Shown here one piece after another: positions 1 to 10,092 of a stretch of 64,000 nucleotides of DNA. The translations under genes and the position numbers were made by a program. Position 1 is the stretch's first letter, and each line of letters begins with the position of its first letter. Origin of the DNA: Bretschneidera sinensis (lineage: Eukaryota; Streptophyta; Magnoliopsida; Brassicales; Akaniaceae); contig CM043700.1 of the NCBI GenBank assembly GCA_023935145.1, forward strand, positions 33,947,456-34,011,455. Reading direction: 5' to 3'. The notes below the pieces were generated by a model. That model was not told the DNA's origin, did no database searches, and saw nothing but the letters and a program-made list of their open reading frames with translations.

Positions 1-132
1 TAAGCCACCTTACGGTTTTACAACTTAGCAAGCTTTTTTTATTTATTATAGAAAATAGTAGATAGAGTAGGGGTGCAACAATGAGGAAACGGAAAAAAGG
101 ATCACAAGTAATACATCTTGAGATGATCCAAA

Positions 133-409
133 TTGATAGGTTCAGCGAATTCGTTACCGTCGATATCCGTGAGATGCACGGCTCCCCTGGATAGGATATT
201 CTTAATCAGATACGGACGTGCCCAGTTTGGTCTAAAAAAGAAGATCGAAGACAATATCAATGTTCAACCACAGTTACCCATTGTAAGTGTTGATGAGGAT
301 AGGATCATTCTGACACCGCAAGTAATTTTGGACTGTCGAGTTTGAAGGAAGAATCAGGAAGTTCTGATTCATTGGCAAGGTTCATCACCAACTGATGCAA
401 CTTGGGAAG
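133..409 (+). pseudogene. Chromovirus integrase C-terminus/chromodomain, left fragment
   Basis: This is the oldest layer of the nest. From about 223 frame 1 reads a Lys-rich LKKKI stretch, then VQPQLP and a chromodomain-like stretch (VLIHWQG ... DATWE), as at the integrase C-terminus of Tekay/Del-type Ty3/gypsy chromoviruses. One in-frame TGA at 343-345 breaks it. The reading stops at 409, where a copia LTR begins, and continues at 24053, so the two pieces were once one gene. Bases 1-132 show nothing recognisable. The match to family motifs is by eye. It is a dead fragment. Confidence 0.75.
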
Positions 410-1550
410 TGTTGACCCTTATCTAAATTTTAATAATGAAAAAACACAACTCTAATTGTACTAACATTATTATCTAAGCGTTTTAAATGATAAAAGCTAC
501 AGCAAAGAATCAAGATGTAAGAACTCAACTCGTATCAGTCACCAAGTTAAGATAAAAGATCTAGTATAGGCATAAGGTATTGAAAAAAGTTGTAAATCTT
601 CTCTGTTCAAGTAACTAGCTTGTCTTATGGCTTCTTTTGTAAAAGCTTTTTGATAAAACTATTTATCTAAACTTTTCTAAGTCAAAAGCATTTCAAAACA
701 TTAAAAACTGGGTTGAAGGGCAACCCAGTCGAGTAGTATATTGGACAGTATTCTCCAATCGACTAGCCCCTTATACCAGTCGACTGGTATATTAGACAGA
801 ATGTCCCAAGTCAACTGGTACTTATGACCCAGTCGACTGGTACTCTCCATAGCCTTAAAAGTGAGACTTTTCACTTGACCCAGTCGACTAGTAATTCGAA
901 AAATATGACCATTAAGGTGCCATACTTGAGCATTTAATGCACGAAAACGTACCAAGTCAGTACCTAATGGCCATATTAATTCAAAGCTATATAAACCCAC
1001 TCCAATGAGCATTTAAGACAAGAGGATTACTCATTCAATTAAGTTTTTGCTCATTAATACACAAAAGCTTTGAAACATTTATTGTTGAGCCATTCTTCAA
1101 GCTTTACTTTGAAAGAGAGATATTGTTCAGTTGTAAAAGTATTCATTGCTATCTCTCTACCATTTAATTTATAGCAACTCATATTTATTGTAAAGGGATT
1201 AACTTTCGAAAGGAAAAGATTAGCTTCCGAGAGGAAGGGATAAGCTTTTAAGTGGAAGGGATTGTTTGTAAGGTTTGTGCAACACCTGTGAAGTTGTATG
1301 ACTAAGAGTTTTAGTGGATCACTTCAAGGAGGTTCCTTGAAGAGAGTGGACGTAGGGTCGGAACGAATCCGATATTGCCGAATCACTATAAACTGAGTTT
1401 GCACTTTCTATTCCTTAAACTCTTTTACTTAAAGCACATTACTTGTTTATACGCTTGTGCATTTAACTGTTTTTATAAGCTTGCGAGTAATTAGTGAAAG
1501 TAATTAAAAACCCAGTTCACCCCCCTCTTAGATTGGAACCTCAGTCTACA
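410..1550 (+). repeat. C1 5' LTR
   Basis: LTR of 1141 bp, TG...CA. It has a TATATAAA box at 988-995 and, upstream of it in U3 (about 725-895), six palindromic motifs related to CCAGTCGACTGG. The same LTR family recurs as solo LTRs at 25615-26699 and 43932-45106, as the split C2 LTR (55666-55873 plus 62304-63284), and as a 35-bp stub at 24018-24052. Confidence 0.92.
988..995 (+). promoter_or_regulatory. TATA box of the C1 LTR
   Basis: TATATAAA lies about 100 bp downstream of the palindrome array. The same box sits at the matching place in the solo LTRs (for example around 26217), which supports it as the LTR promoter. Confidence 0.6.
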
Positions 1551-1551
1551 A

Positions 1552-1563
1552 TTGGTATCAGAG
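1552..1563 (+). other. C1 primer-binding site (initiator tRNA-Met)
   Basis: TTGGTATCAGAG directly follows the 5' LTR and is complementary to the 3' end of plant initiator tRNA-Met, the usual primer of Ty1/copia elements. Confidence 0.88.
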
Positions 1564-1660
1564 TCTCGTTCTCAATTTCAAGCTTAAAATCTTTGAGTTG
1601 ATCCTATGGCATAGAATAGCTATTCTGAGGGACATTCTTACACTAGGCCCCCCTTGTTCA

Positions 1661-1941
1661 ATGGCTCCAACTATAACTAATGGAAAAACAGGATGAAAAT
1701 CTTTGTCGAATGACAAGATTATAATCTCTGGAGAGTCATTGAGGAAGAACCTAGAATTCCCACAAAAGGAAATAACTATTGGAGAAATCAATCATACAAC
1801 GCCTAAACTCAAAACTGAGTTCAATGATGAGAATTGTAGAATGATGTCTCTCAATAGTAGAGCCACAAGCATTTTACATTGTGCTTTAGATATTTCAGAA
1901 TATAATAAAATTTTCGCATATGTTTCAGCTAAGGAGATTTG
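1661..1941 (+). pseudogene. C1 gag, N-terminal part
   Basis: An ATG at 1661 opens the gag frame, broken at once by a TGA at 1694-1696. Downstream the frame reads a copia gag signature: an ILHCALD segment followed by an AKEI-type helix. It runs into the LTR of gypsy element A at 1942. The next codons of gag (a DKLQVTY-type segment) appear at 21691, immediately after A and its target duplication. The part is non-functional: one nonsense codon and a 19.7-kb insertion. Confidence 0.85.
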
Positions 1942-3228
1942 TGATAAGTTCTTAAATAGTCATATTTAAGCCCCTTAATTTACGCTGGTTAGGCTCTTTA
2001 TTTATCTATTTCAGTAGATTCTACTTCATTTTCGTGTTTTATGTGTTTTTCATAGGACTTGGATAAAAAGGTGATATTTTTGAGCTTTTAGGAGTAAAAG
2101 TCAAGTTCTGCCATCCAGCAAGGTGCCCTCGAGCGCACCTCCTTTGAGATCGAGCACACACGCACACGAGTGCACTTGAAGAAGGCTCGAGCGCACACAT
2201 GCACTCGAGTGCATCTCGCATACAATCGAGCGCAAACACTCTAGAGGCAAAAGAAGCTAGATATGGAAAGAAGTCTCCAGATTCCAAATAGGAAATTAGG
2301 GTCTCGGGACACCCTAAGGACCCTATAAATAGCCCTGTGAAACACATAAACCACACCTTTTGTTTTAGACTTGAAGTTGCAAGCTTAGGAGAGGAATTGA
2401 CGACTCGTCTCCCGAGTCTTCTTCGGTTTTATTTTTATGTTTTATTTCATTATGTCTAGAATGTTTAGTTTAACTAGCATGTGTAACTAAACTCTTATAG
2501 GGCTCGATTGAAGCCCTAGTTATGCTTTTCCACATATTTATTCATTGATTACCTTTGCTATAGCCTTGTTAGAATGTTTAACTTTATTAATGCCTATTTG
2601 TATTTAAATTCCTCATGTGTGTGTGTCTGATCAACGTATACATGTGGTATGGATAAGTTAGTCGAATCAATTTGGATGACCGAGTCTTACGTTTGACATT
2701 ACTAACAAGAGATATCCATACCGGATTCTTGGGTTAATCAACATGGGAAACCGAGAGCAGACCAAGCCCTAGGTCCCGTGTAGTTGCTGATCTCCACAGT
2801 CCTCATGCTCTCTTGAGGAACAACTCCGTATACACCCATGATGAATCCCTTAAGAGAGAAAAAAGTTAGAGTATACACCATGCCTAACTCGTTGTATAGG
2901 GAGATCAATAGCCTAAGGTGTGGGCCAAATCCTTAGGTTGGCAACCATTAAATATTCATGATAAGGCTAGAGCATTGACACCTTACTTAGTGGGAAAGTA
3001 TAATTAGTGGTGGATATCGTAGTTCTATGTTCTCATTATTATTATTCACTCACAATCAACAACTATTTCTCTTTTTACTTTGAAGAAACTAATTCTAAAA
3101 CGAAATTCACCAATCCCTGTGGAAATGATCTCGCACTTGCACACTATGCTACCATTGACCTTGTGCACTTGTAAGTAAAACTAGTACGATTATTTGCATA
3201 TTTATTTAGGTAGATAACCGTCACAACA
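1942..3228 (+). repeat. Element A 5' LTR
   Basis: LTR of 1287 bp. It contains a cluster of CTCGAGCGCAC-type motifs at about 2128-2240 and a CTATAAATAG TATA box near 2321. Compared with the 3' LTR it has about 110 extra bases (roughly 2053-2160) that include some of the motif copies. Confidence 0.92.
2321..2331 (+). promoter_or_regulatory. TATA box of the element A LTR
   Basis: CCTATAAATAG lies just downstream of the palindrome cluster and is repeated at the matching place in the 3' LTR (about 20782). Confidence 0.6.
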
Positions 3229-3550
3229 AGTTTTGGGCGCCGTTGCCGAGGATTGCACTAAATTTCTTTTAGAATTAATTTTTTTGTTTAGTTTAATTAT
3301 TGTTATTTCTTTTTATTCTATTCTATTCCTATTTAAAGAAAATTTTAAGTTTCTGTTTCTATCTAATTCTTCGTTTCATTAAAACCCTAATCAATTTCCT
3401 TCTTCTTTGTTTCAGGTACTCCAGGAGAACTTTCTGTGCCACTTGCGATCGAGCGCACCCTCCTGTGTGCGATCGAGCGCAATTGAGGCAGAGAGTTACC
3501 CGAGCAGCAGTGTTTGACTGCTGCACTTACGTAACTGCCACCGATTCATA
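3229..3550 (+). other. Element A leader
   Basis: Untranslated leader between primer site and gag. It holds two CGATCGAGCGCA motifs at about 3446-3482, the same motif family as in the LTR. No supported gene. Confidence 0.55.
3234..3252 (+). other. Element A primer-binding site (tRNA-Asp-like)
   Basis: TGGGCGCCGTTGCCGAGGA resembles TGGCGCCGTTGCCGGGGA, the complement of the plant tRNA-Asp 3' end. It has one inserted G and one mismatch, and starts five bases after the LTR. tRNA-Asp priming is typical of Athila-type elements. Confidence 0.8.
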
Positions 3551-5059
3551 CATGGATGTCTATCCAAGCATCCGACATTCCTTCCCCTTGATACCGAGCT
3601 TGAGCGAACTATCCCTCAAAGACTTAGAGACAACTCGGAAGAGGTAGAAGGAGGAATTGAGGAAGAAATACCAATAACAGAACAGATAGCCGAGAAGCAA
3701 CCACCTGAGCGGAGGCCGATGAAGCAATCCTTCATCCCACAGAACCTCGATCAACCATCGTGCATTGCATATCAACCTGAGGCAGAAGGAAACTACTACA
3801 TATCTCCGCAGATACTCAGTGCACTGACTCACTTTAGGGGTACACCTAATGAGGATCCACATTTGCATCTTCGAGAGTTTTTCGACCTCTGCAAATTCCA
3901 ACACATCCGTGGCTCAGACCAAGAAGGAATAAGGTTAATTCTTTTCCTTTTTTCCTTGAAAGATAATGCTAAATTATGGTATAATTCTTTGCTTGCAGTT
4001 TCTATCCACACTTGGGAGGAGTTGGCTAGCAAATTTCTAAGGAAGTTCTTCCCAACCCAAAAGACGAGGCAAATGAGGAAGGAAATTCAATCCTTCCAAC
4101 AAAAGGATGGAGATCTATTCTTCAAGGCCTGGGGACACTTCAACGAGCTACTACTCAAGTGCCCACACCAAAACCTACCCCAAGACGAATTGGTACAAGC
4201 TTTCTATGAAGGTTTAAGTGACACTAATAAAAATATTATGGATTCAGGTTGTGGAGGAGTATTGATGGAGAAAAGTAGCGAAGAAGCGATAAAACTCTTC
4301 GAAACCCTAAGTGAACACACGCAGCAATTCTCCTTTCGAGGTAGACATATAACCAAGAGTAAGGGTATGTATAAGGTAAGCTTAAATGGAGGATCATCTC
4401 CTCAAATAGTTGTTGTAGAGAGGAAGCTAGACCTATTGGTTAAAGCTATGGCTGCCTAAAACACCTCATCTAACCCACTATCTACACCACTCCAGAGATG
4501 TACTATTTGCTCCCACTTTGATCATAATACTGATACGTGTCCATTATATTTATCTGTAGATCATGAGCAAGCTAACTTTATGGGACCAAACAATTATCCG
4601 TTAAAGAACAACACTTACACAAACATATACAACCCTAGATGGTGGAATCACCCGAATTTCTCGTGGAGTAACAATCAAAACAGTCAAGGGCAGTAAAGAA
4701 ACTTCCAACCAGTAGCCTAATCTGTTCCTGAACCAAAGAAGAACGACCTCGAAAGTCTTGTGAGGCAATTAGCGTCTCAGCAACAACAACTCCTGAATAC
4801 ACATGAACAATTCATGGAAGAAACGAGGCAATTTCGGATTGAAATGAGGCAAATCACTGCAAAATATGATCAAGTCATCCAAGGACTAGAGGTACAAATG
4901 AGGCAATTGGCCAAGGAACTGAGTACCAGAAAGCAAGGAGAGCTTCCAGCCCAGCCACTACCTAATCCAAGAGGACATCAGCAACTAAATGCTGTAACAA
5001 CCTTAAGAAGTGGTAAGATCATCAGCACCAATGAGCCTACACGAGCATCTCCAGACTAA
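3551..5059 (+). pseudogene. Element A gag
   Basis: Frame 2 is open from about 3551 and carries a retrotransposon gag domain at about 3790-4330. Its segments include FRGTPNEDPHLHLREFF, then KLWYNSL and an FYEGL helix typical of plant Ty3/gypsy capsids. A CX2CX4HX4C zinc knuckle (CTICSHFDHNTDTC) lies at about 4498-4539. A Gln-rich coiled-coil stretch with a repeated MRQ motif follows at 4750-4930. In-frame TAA codons at 4457, 4694, 4718 and 5057 disable it. The protease reads on in the same frame after the last stop, so gag and protease were one ORF. Gag packages element RNA into virus-like particles. Confidence 0.85.
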
Positions 5060-5083
5060 GCCTCCACATCTAAGGTAAGTGAG

Positions 5084-5731
5084 ATGGAAAAGGTAAATGA
5101 ACCTCCATCCTTCCCTCAAAGGTTAGTAAAATCTAAAAAGGAAACTAAACTAAGCGATATTTTCGAAACCTTGAGAAAAGTGGAAATAAACATTCCTTTA
5201 TTGGATGCAATTAAAAAACTTCCTGCTTATGCTAAGTTTTTAAAGGATTGTTGCACTAATAAAAGGAAGTTTCAGGAATATGAGATAGTAGCCTTGACCA
5301 AAGAGGTGAGTGCTGTACTATTAAGAAAATTACCACCAAAACTAAAAGATCTGGGTAGTTTTACTATTCCTTACAGGCTAGGTGACCAGCTTTTCGAGCA
5401 TGCATTATTGGATCTAGGAGCGAGTGTCAACTTGCTACCATATAGTGTATTCAAGACACTAGCTTTGGGGAAGCTCCAACCATCCTCCATTACTTTGCAA
5501 TTGGCTGACAGAAGCATCAAACGACCGAGAGGTATCCTCGAGGATGTTTTGGTAAGAGTAGGTAAATTTATTTTACCTGCTGATTTTATTGTGTTAGACA
5601 TGGAGGAATGCCATATGCCTTTACCACTCCCTATCATTTTAAGAAGACCATTTATAATCACTACTGACACGAATATTAATGTAAAAAAAGGCATTGTCAC
5701 TATGAGAGTAAATAATGAAGAGATGAATTAA
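5084..5731 (+). pseudogene. Element A aspartic protease region
   Basis: This is in the gag frame. After a KLSDIFETLRKVEINIPLL-type segment and a KDLGSFTIPY segment comes a retropepsin-like core with LLDLGASVNLLP at about 5407-5442. DLG replaces the DTG or DSG of the active site, as is common in Athila/Tat relatives, and a later Pro-Leu-rich ILRRPF loop matches the second half of the fold. The frame closes with TAA at 5729-5731, where RT should begin. It would process the polyprotein. Upstream stops prevent its translation as a gag fusion. Confidence 0.82.
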
Positions 5732-6250
5732 AAATATTTAATACACTAAAATCCACTAAAACTGATGATGAGTGTCATAATGTGAGCTTCATGCAAGGTA
5801 TTGGTGAGAAAGTTTCTAAGGTCCATCACACTGCTCCATTGGAGACCATCCCTAACCATGCTGACACGAGATTGGACATTAGGCCAGAGGACGATAACGT
5901 GATTAAAGATATTAATGAAGCTGTGCACACCATCAAGAACACACCAAAGCCTTCAAGTAAGTGTAATCCTCAAATTAAAAATCTTGAACTTACTAATACT
6001 ACTTTTACTTATTTTATTGACCTGACACCAAAATTGGAGACAAAACAGCTGTCAATGGCACTGGAACCACCTGATGTGGGCCCTAAGTGCCTCCTTCAAA
6101 GGAAGTAGCATTGAAACTACCATAGAGAGCTCTTGAGCAATTCCACTTGCATAACATATAGCTCAAGTACCTCTATTGAGGTTAGTGGTACTGAGGCCAC
6201 TACAAGATGGTAAGACTGTATCGTTACTATTTTTCCCCTTATTTATTTCT
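5732..6250 (+). pseudogene. Pol deletion scar of element A
   Basis: A 109-codon open stretch (5782-6108, frame 1) looks like the linker that lies between protease and RT. Instead of RT the sequence passes into AT-rich DNA by about 6230. No FxDD-type RT box, RNase H or HHCC/DDE integrase motif follows. This marks the loss of all RT/RNase H/integrase coding sequence. Confidence 0.55.
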
Positions 6251-7000
6251 TTATTTTGACTTTTTTTATTATTAACAAATTTCTATCTTGCGATCAAGCG
6301 CACACCACATGCGCTCAAGCACCCTCTTGCCCTGCACTCTATTGCGCTTGAATGCATCACATTAAGCAGTTGTGCACAACTGCGATCGAGCGCCGGTCAC
6401 TATGCGCTCGAGCGCACTCAGGGCAGAAGGCACGTGAAGATTTTTAAATATACTCAGCTCAGAAACCCATTTTCACCCTTACGCTCAAACGCACTCTGAC
6501 TACGCTCTCTCGCATTTGCACCACCAACAGCTCTTACACTCATCCTCCAAGCTAACTCACCATCGACACACCACTTCTACAACCACATTTTTGCCGCAAA
6601 CCAACCTACCACTAGTCACACGCTTTTTTCCTTTCGCCCAACAAACAGCCCACACTTTCCCAAGCCTAAACGGTATTCAAAAATAGTGTTCTATGAAAAC
6701 AACCACTGACACACATCACACATTAGATTTTTATTTATTGTCGTCTTATTATATATATATATATATCTTATGTGTTGATGGATTGTTTTCATGCCTACAG
6801 GAGGTTAGGATCAAATCCAACGTATTTTCTACAACTTTGGATTTTTGTTGCCTATCAACTGTTTGACAAAATACCTGAGTCAAGTACGTTCGAGTGCCCA
6901 CCATCTGTGATCAAGCACACCTCAACCTGTGCGATCGAGCACACCATCAGCTGCGCACGAGCACAATCACACCAGAAGTAACATTGTTTTCTCACAGCAT
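6251..7000 (+). other. Element A intergenic region with palindromic motifs
   Basis: Non-coding stretch with two clusters of CGATCGAGCGC/CGCTCGAGCGCA motifs (about 6289-6420 and 6886-6965), and a (TA)n run around 6751. The second cluster ends about 35 bases before the late ORF, echoing the motif pair upstream of gag. A short reading frame at 6772-6981 is judged non-coding because the motifs create it. Confidence 0.5.
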
Positions 7001-8137
7001 ATGGCTTCCACATCTCGAGCTCCCAGCAGCCACCACCAGGCATCCCGGCCCAGGTTCGAGCAACGTGAAATACTGTTTGAAACCACATTTAATGTAGAAG
7101 AGGACTTCAAGAGTTTGGACGCCACAAGATGGGCGATCCAAGAGTTCAAGAACCGGGGTCTTAAGCGGTTATTTAAGCCGGTCTATTCGACTGCATATAC
7201 TCGATTTATGGTTAGCTTCTACGAGAACCTGACCTACGACTGCACAAGACCAGAGATCTTATCTTCTTCAGTCCAGGACAGATTCATAGAGCTGACCACC
7301 ACCGAAATAACTGGCTTTTTACACTGCTGTGATGAATCCTCACCGGAGGACAGCCACATGGAGGAGCAGCTTGACCTGTTTCCTCTACCACATGTCATAG
7401 AGGACATGTGTGCGGGCCAGTATGTAGATTACCACAACAATGCGGGGAGCCGGCCTAGGTTGCCTCCCCGTTTATGGTTCGTTGACTCAGTCCTACAGCG
7501 TAATATGTGTCCTTTGGGGCACAAGACACAGAAGCGGGATCAGTTTTTATAGGCTCTCTACGCCTTTCACCGAGGTCATTAGTACTCTATCCCAGCGGTT
7601 ATATGGAGTCAAATACACAAGTTCTGGGACAGTGTGCATAACTAGCAGACGACCACAGCTAATGCCTAGGGCCTCCCTTTCCCCTTCTTGGTCAGTCACA
7701 TCTTCAAGAAGAAGGGGATTAGAGGCTCCTCTATAGACGACCCGGTTAGTGATCACCCTTTCTTTGGGAGAGCCCAGTGGAGCCTCAGCCAGTCTCACAT
7801 GCCTCGAGGACTCCGGGTCCATATTCCAGCTGAAGAGCCGGTGGTAGATGATCCGATGGAGGCCAAGCATCCACCAGTGAGCCCTTCATGGGAGGAGGAC
7901 CAGCCAGACATGGGATCCATGGAGTATCAGCACCTTTTAGATGAGCTGTCTTCCTTCTACTGTGAGCTATTCGACATCCGCTGGGAGGATCATGAGGCAA
8001 CCCGTTTGATCCATCAGCGGATTGATAGGTTAGAGGCACAGTTTACACGATAGGAGGCGATGCTACAAGGCATCCTTGACCGCCTACCTCTTGTACCCGG
8101 TACCTCTTCGACTGCACCCACAGATGATCATCAATGA
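7001..8137 (+). pseudogene. Late ORF of element A (env-position, unknown function)
   Basis: An ATG at 7001 begins a 378-codon frame ending with TGA at 8135-8137. The N-terminal half holds an FNVEEDFKSLDATRWAIQ segment and a FKNRGL-type helix. This style recurs in proteins that plant gypsy elements encode after or in place of pol. The C-terminal half ends in an Arg/Glu-rich helix (RLIHQRIDRLEAQF). No signal peptide or membrane segment is evident, so calling it an envelope is not supported. Five in-frame stops, all TAG (7550, 7580, 7643, 7667, 8051), break it, while the frame itself is preserved without indels. It might be a nucleic-acid-binding accessory protein, but its function is unknown. 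Confidence 0.6.
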
Positions 8138-8164
8138 GAGGATACCCAGTCTGGCTGAAGATAT

Positions 8165-8191
8165 AAAACTTAGCGCTCATGGGAGGCACCC
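8165..8191 (+). promoter_or_regulatory. Conserved 3' motif AAAACTTAGCGCTCATGGGA
   Basis: A short block just after the late ORF, containing AGCGCTCATGGGAGGCA. The same block occurs on the minus strand of element D at 58942-58977, flanked on the upstream side by similar GGCTGAA sequence. The two elements belong to different LTR families, so conservation suggests a functional RNA or DNA signal. Confidence 0.6.
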
Positions 8192-8312
8192 CAGACATAT
8201 CCTTTTCATTTTAGTATTTTTCTTTTGTTTATATTTATATTTACATTATCCTTATTTCTTGTTTTCTGAAACAACGTTTATTTTTCTTTGTCAGGTACTT
8301 AGTGCGTGCATC

Positions 8313-8431
8313 CAGTTTAAGTTTGGGGGTAAGTTACGAGCAAAGCAAACAACTTAGTTCTCTTTCTCCCAAGTCAGATCTTTCCATGCCACACACACAT
8401 TGGGAACAATGTGTATTTTAAGTTTGGGGGT
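8313..8431 (+). other. Two polypurine-tract-like motifs of element A
   Basis: TTTAAGTTTGGGGGT occurs twice, near 8318 and 8417, about 100 bp apart. It resembles plant gypsy polypurine tracts but sits more than 1.1 kb (in element A coordinates) upstream of the 3' LTR, so it may be an internal tract. Element B inserted directly after the second copy; ggggt (8427-8431) became its target duplication. Confidence 0.55.
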
Positions 8432-10062
8432 TGATTACGCCCAAAGTATAACACAGTTATTGTAGTACGGCTTTAGGGTGTCGATTCCACAGGGAAACAA
8501 GTTAAGTACAAAGGAAAATGTGTGAACCTTAAAACGAAAGATAAAAGTTAAACTCAAGATTTTTGAGCTTTGATGGTGAAATAATGTAAAGGAAAATTGC
8601 GTAAATGTAAATGAAATATAAATGAAAAATAACAAGGTTCCGGGAATCCTCCTTAGGTTTGTTCCCTATTTTCACTCTTGATTCAATTGATTTTATCTCG
8701 ATTGCAAGTTTCAACTCCCAAACAAGCAATCGGAATATATTCAATCAAGCACATTTACAACTCTTATATAATTGCTACGAATTAATCATTGATTTCGGTT
8801 CATGCACACATGACCGATCTTAAAGATTATCAAGAAACGACAATATATCTTAAAAGACAATATCGCAGTAATGGACAATCAATAAGATAAATCTACCGGA
8901 ATCAATCACATCCAAGCAACCTCAATGGAGGAGAAGGATGCAATTACCGGATTAAGTGAGTCTAAAAGAAGAAGAATAAAAAGTACATCTATCAAATGAA
9001 CTCAAATCTTCTTACTTAATCAATGAATAATTCATAAACAATATTTAACAATAAATCCATACAACTAAATCAAGAACAGGAAATAAAGAACAAGAAATCC
9101 CTAAAGATTCATCCATTTCCCTTGTAAAATGATTAGTTGGCCATGGAAATCAAGGTGGAAGAACAATAAGGATGCTCTCCCCTTGATTTGGCCATGGAGT
9201 TCAAGGTGGATGAACAATATGGATGTTCTCCCCTTGATTTGCAACCAAAGAAAACTTAGAAATAAAATGGAAGAATGCTGGATTTGGATCCCTTGAATCC
9301 TCTCTTTTTTCTCTCTTCCTTGCTTTCTCTCTTCAATGCCCAGCTGCACACTCCATAAAGATATATTTATAGAGCATGAGGGGGGTGTTTTGGTCTTGGA
9401 GAATGTCATTTGCTCGCCCTAATCCGGTCAAGAGGCGAGTGGGCCGTGCTGTGCGTCTGGGCCTGCTGTGCTGGCCTGAACTATTTCCACTAAAACTGCC
9501 ATAACTTTCTCTAGAAAAATCCTTTTTACGAACCGTAAAATTCTCCAAAAAATAGACTTCCGGATCTTTCTAAGAATATATGGCTCATCATCTGGTTCTT
9601 CCTACATCAATACAGTTTAATCTGTAAAGATGACTGATCTGTGCGGGAAATTCTAGCAATTCAGTGAAACTCCTTCAGCTTGTATGTAGAAGTGCACACA
9701 CTAGTGTGTCTACCCTTAACTTGCTCCAAAGTGATGCACACACTTGTGTGCAGTCTTTTAGCTTACTGTACTTTATTAATACAGCCTTGGTTTAGACTTT
9801 AACCATTTTTGAATCATGTTTGGACATGTCTAAACCTTGGAAAAAAACGAACACCGACACCCAAGATCTTTTGGTGCTTTAAACATGGATCGCTTTATTA
9901 TCTTTTTTGTACTCAAAGCACCTGAAAATGCATCGAATTAAGTCAATGATTTATGAATATCACTTTAGAGTTATCAACATGTAAAAGTGTGATTATGACT
10001 AAGATCAACCCTAAAATGTTAACAATTAAGTATTGTTTAGATGCATTTTATAACTCTCATCA
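8432..10062 (-). repeat. Element B 3' LTR
   Basis: LTR of 1631 bp. By eye it aligns with 17710-19358 over its whole length with scattered substitutions. The 5' LTR has about 17 extra bases from a small tandem duplication near 18740. A minus-strand TATAAATATA box lies near 9362-9371. Confidence 0.92.
9361..9371 (-). promoter_or_regulatory. TATA box in the element B LTR
   Basis: Read on the minus strand this is CTATAAATATATC. The corresponding site in the 5' LTR lies near 18640-18650 and would drive genomic RNA. Confidence 0.5.
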
Positions 10063-10092
10063 CAACCCCCAACTAGCTTATTGCTAGTCCCT
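10063..10092 (-). other. Element B polypurine tract
   Basis: On the minus strand GGGACTAGCAATAAGC is followed by TAGTTGGGGGTTG, immediately before the 3' LTR. The G-rich end is the expected plus-strand primer. Element D has the same arrangement at 57313-57340. Confidence 0.75.

Noticed and set aside
1552..1563. tRNA-like text at primer-binding sites
   Set aside because: Only the 3' acceptor complement is present, so these are primer sites and not tRNA genes.
3300..3647. 115-residue frame at the start of element A
   Set aside because: It lies in the leader, crosses the palindromic motifs and is out of frame with gag, which is supported by family motifs.
7001..8137. Calling the late ORF an envelope gene
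   Set aside because: No signal peptide, membrane anchor or cleavage motif is visible; only the position fits.
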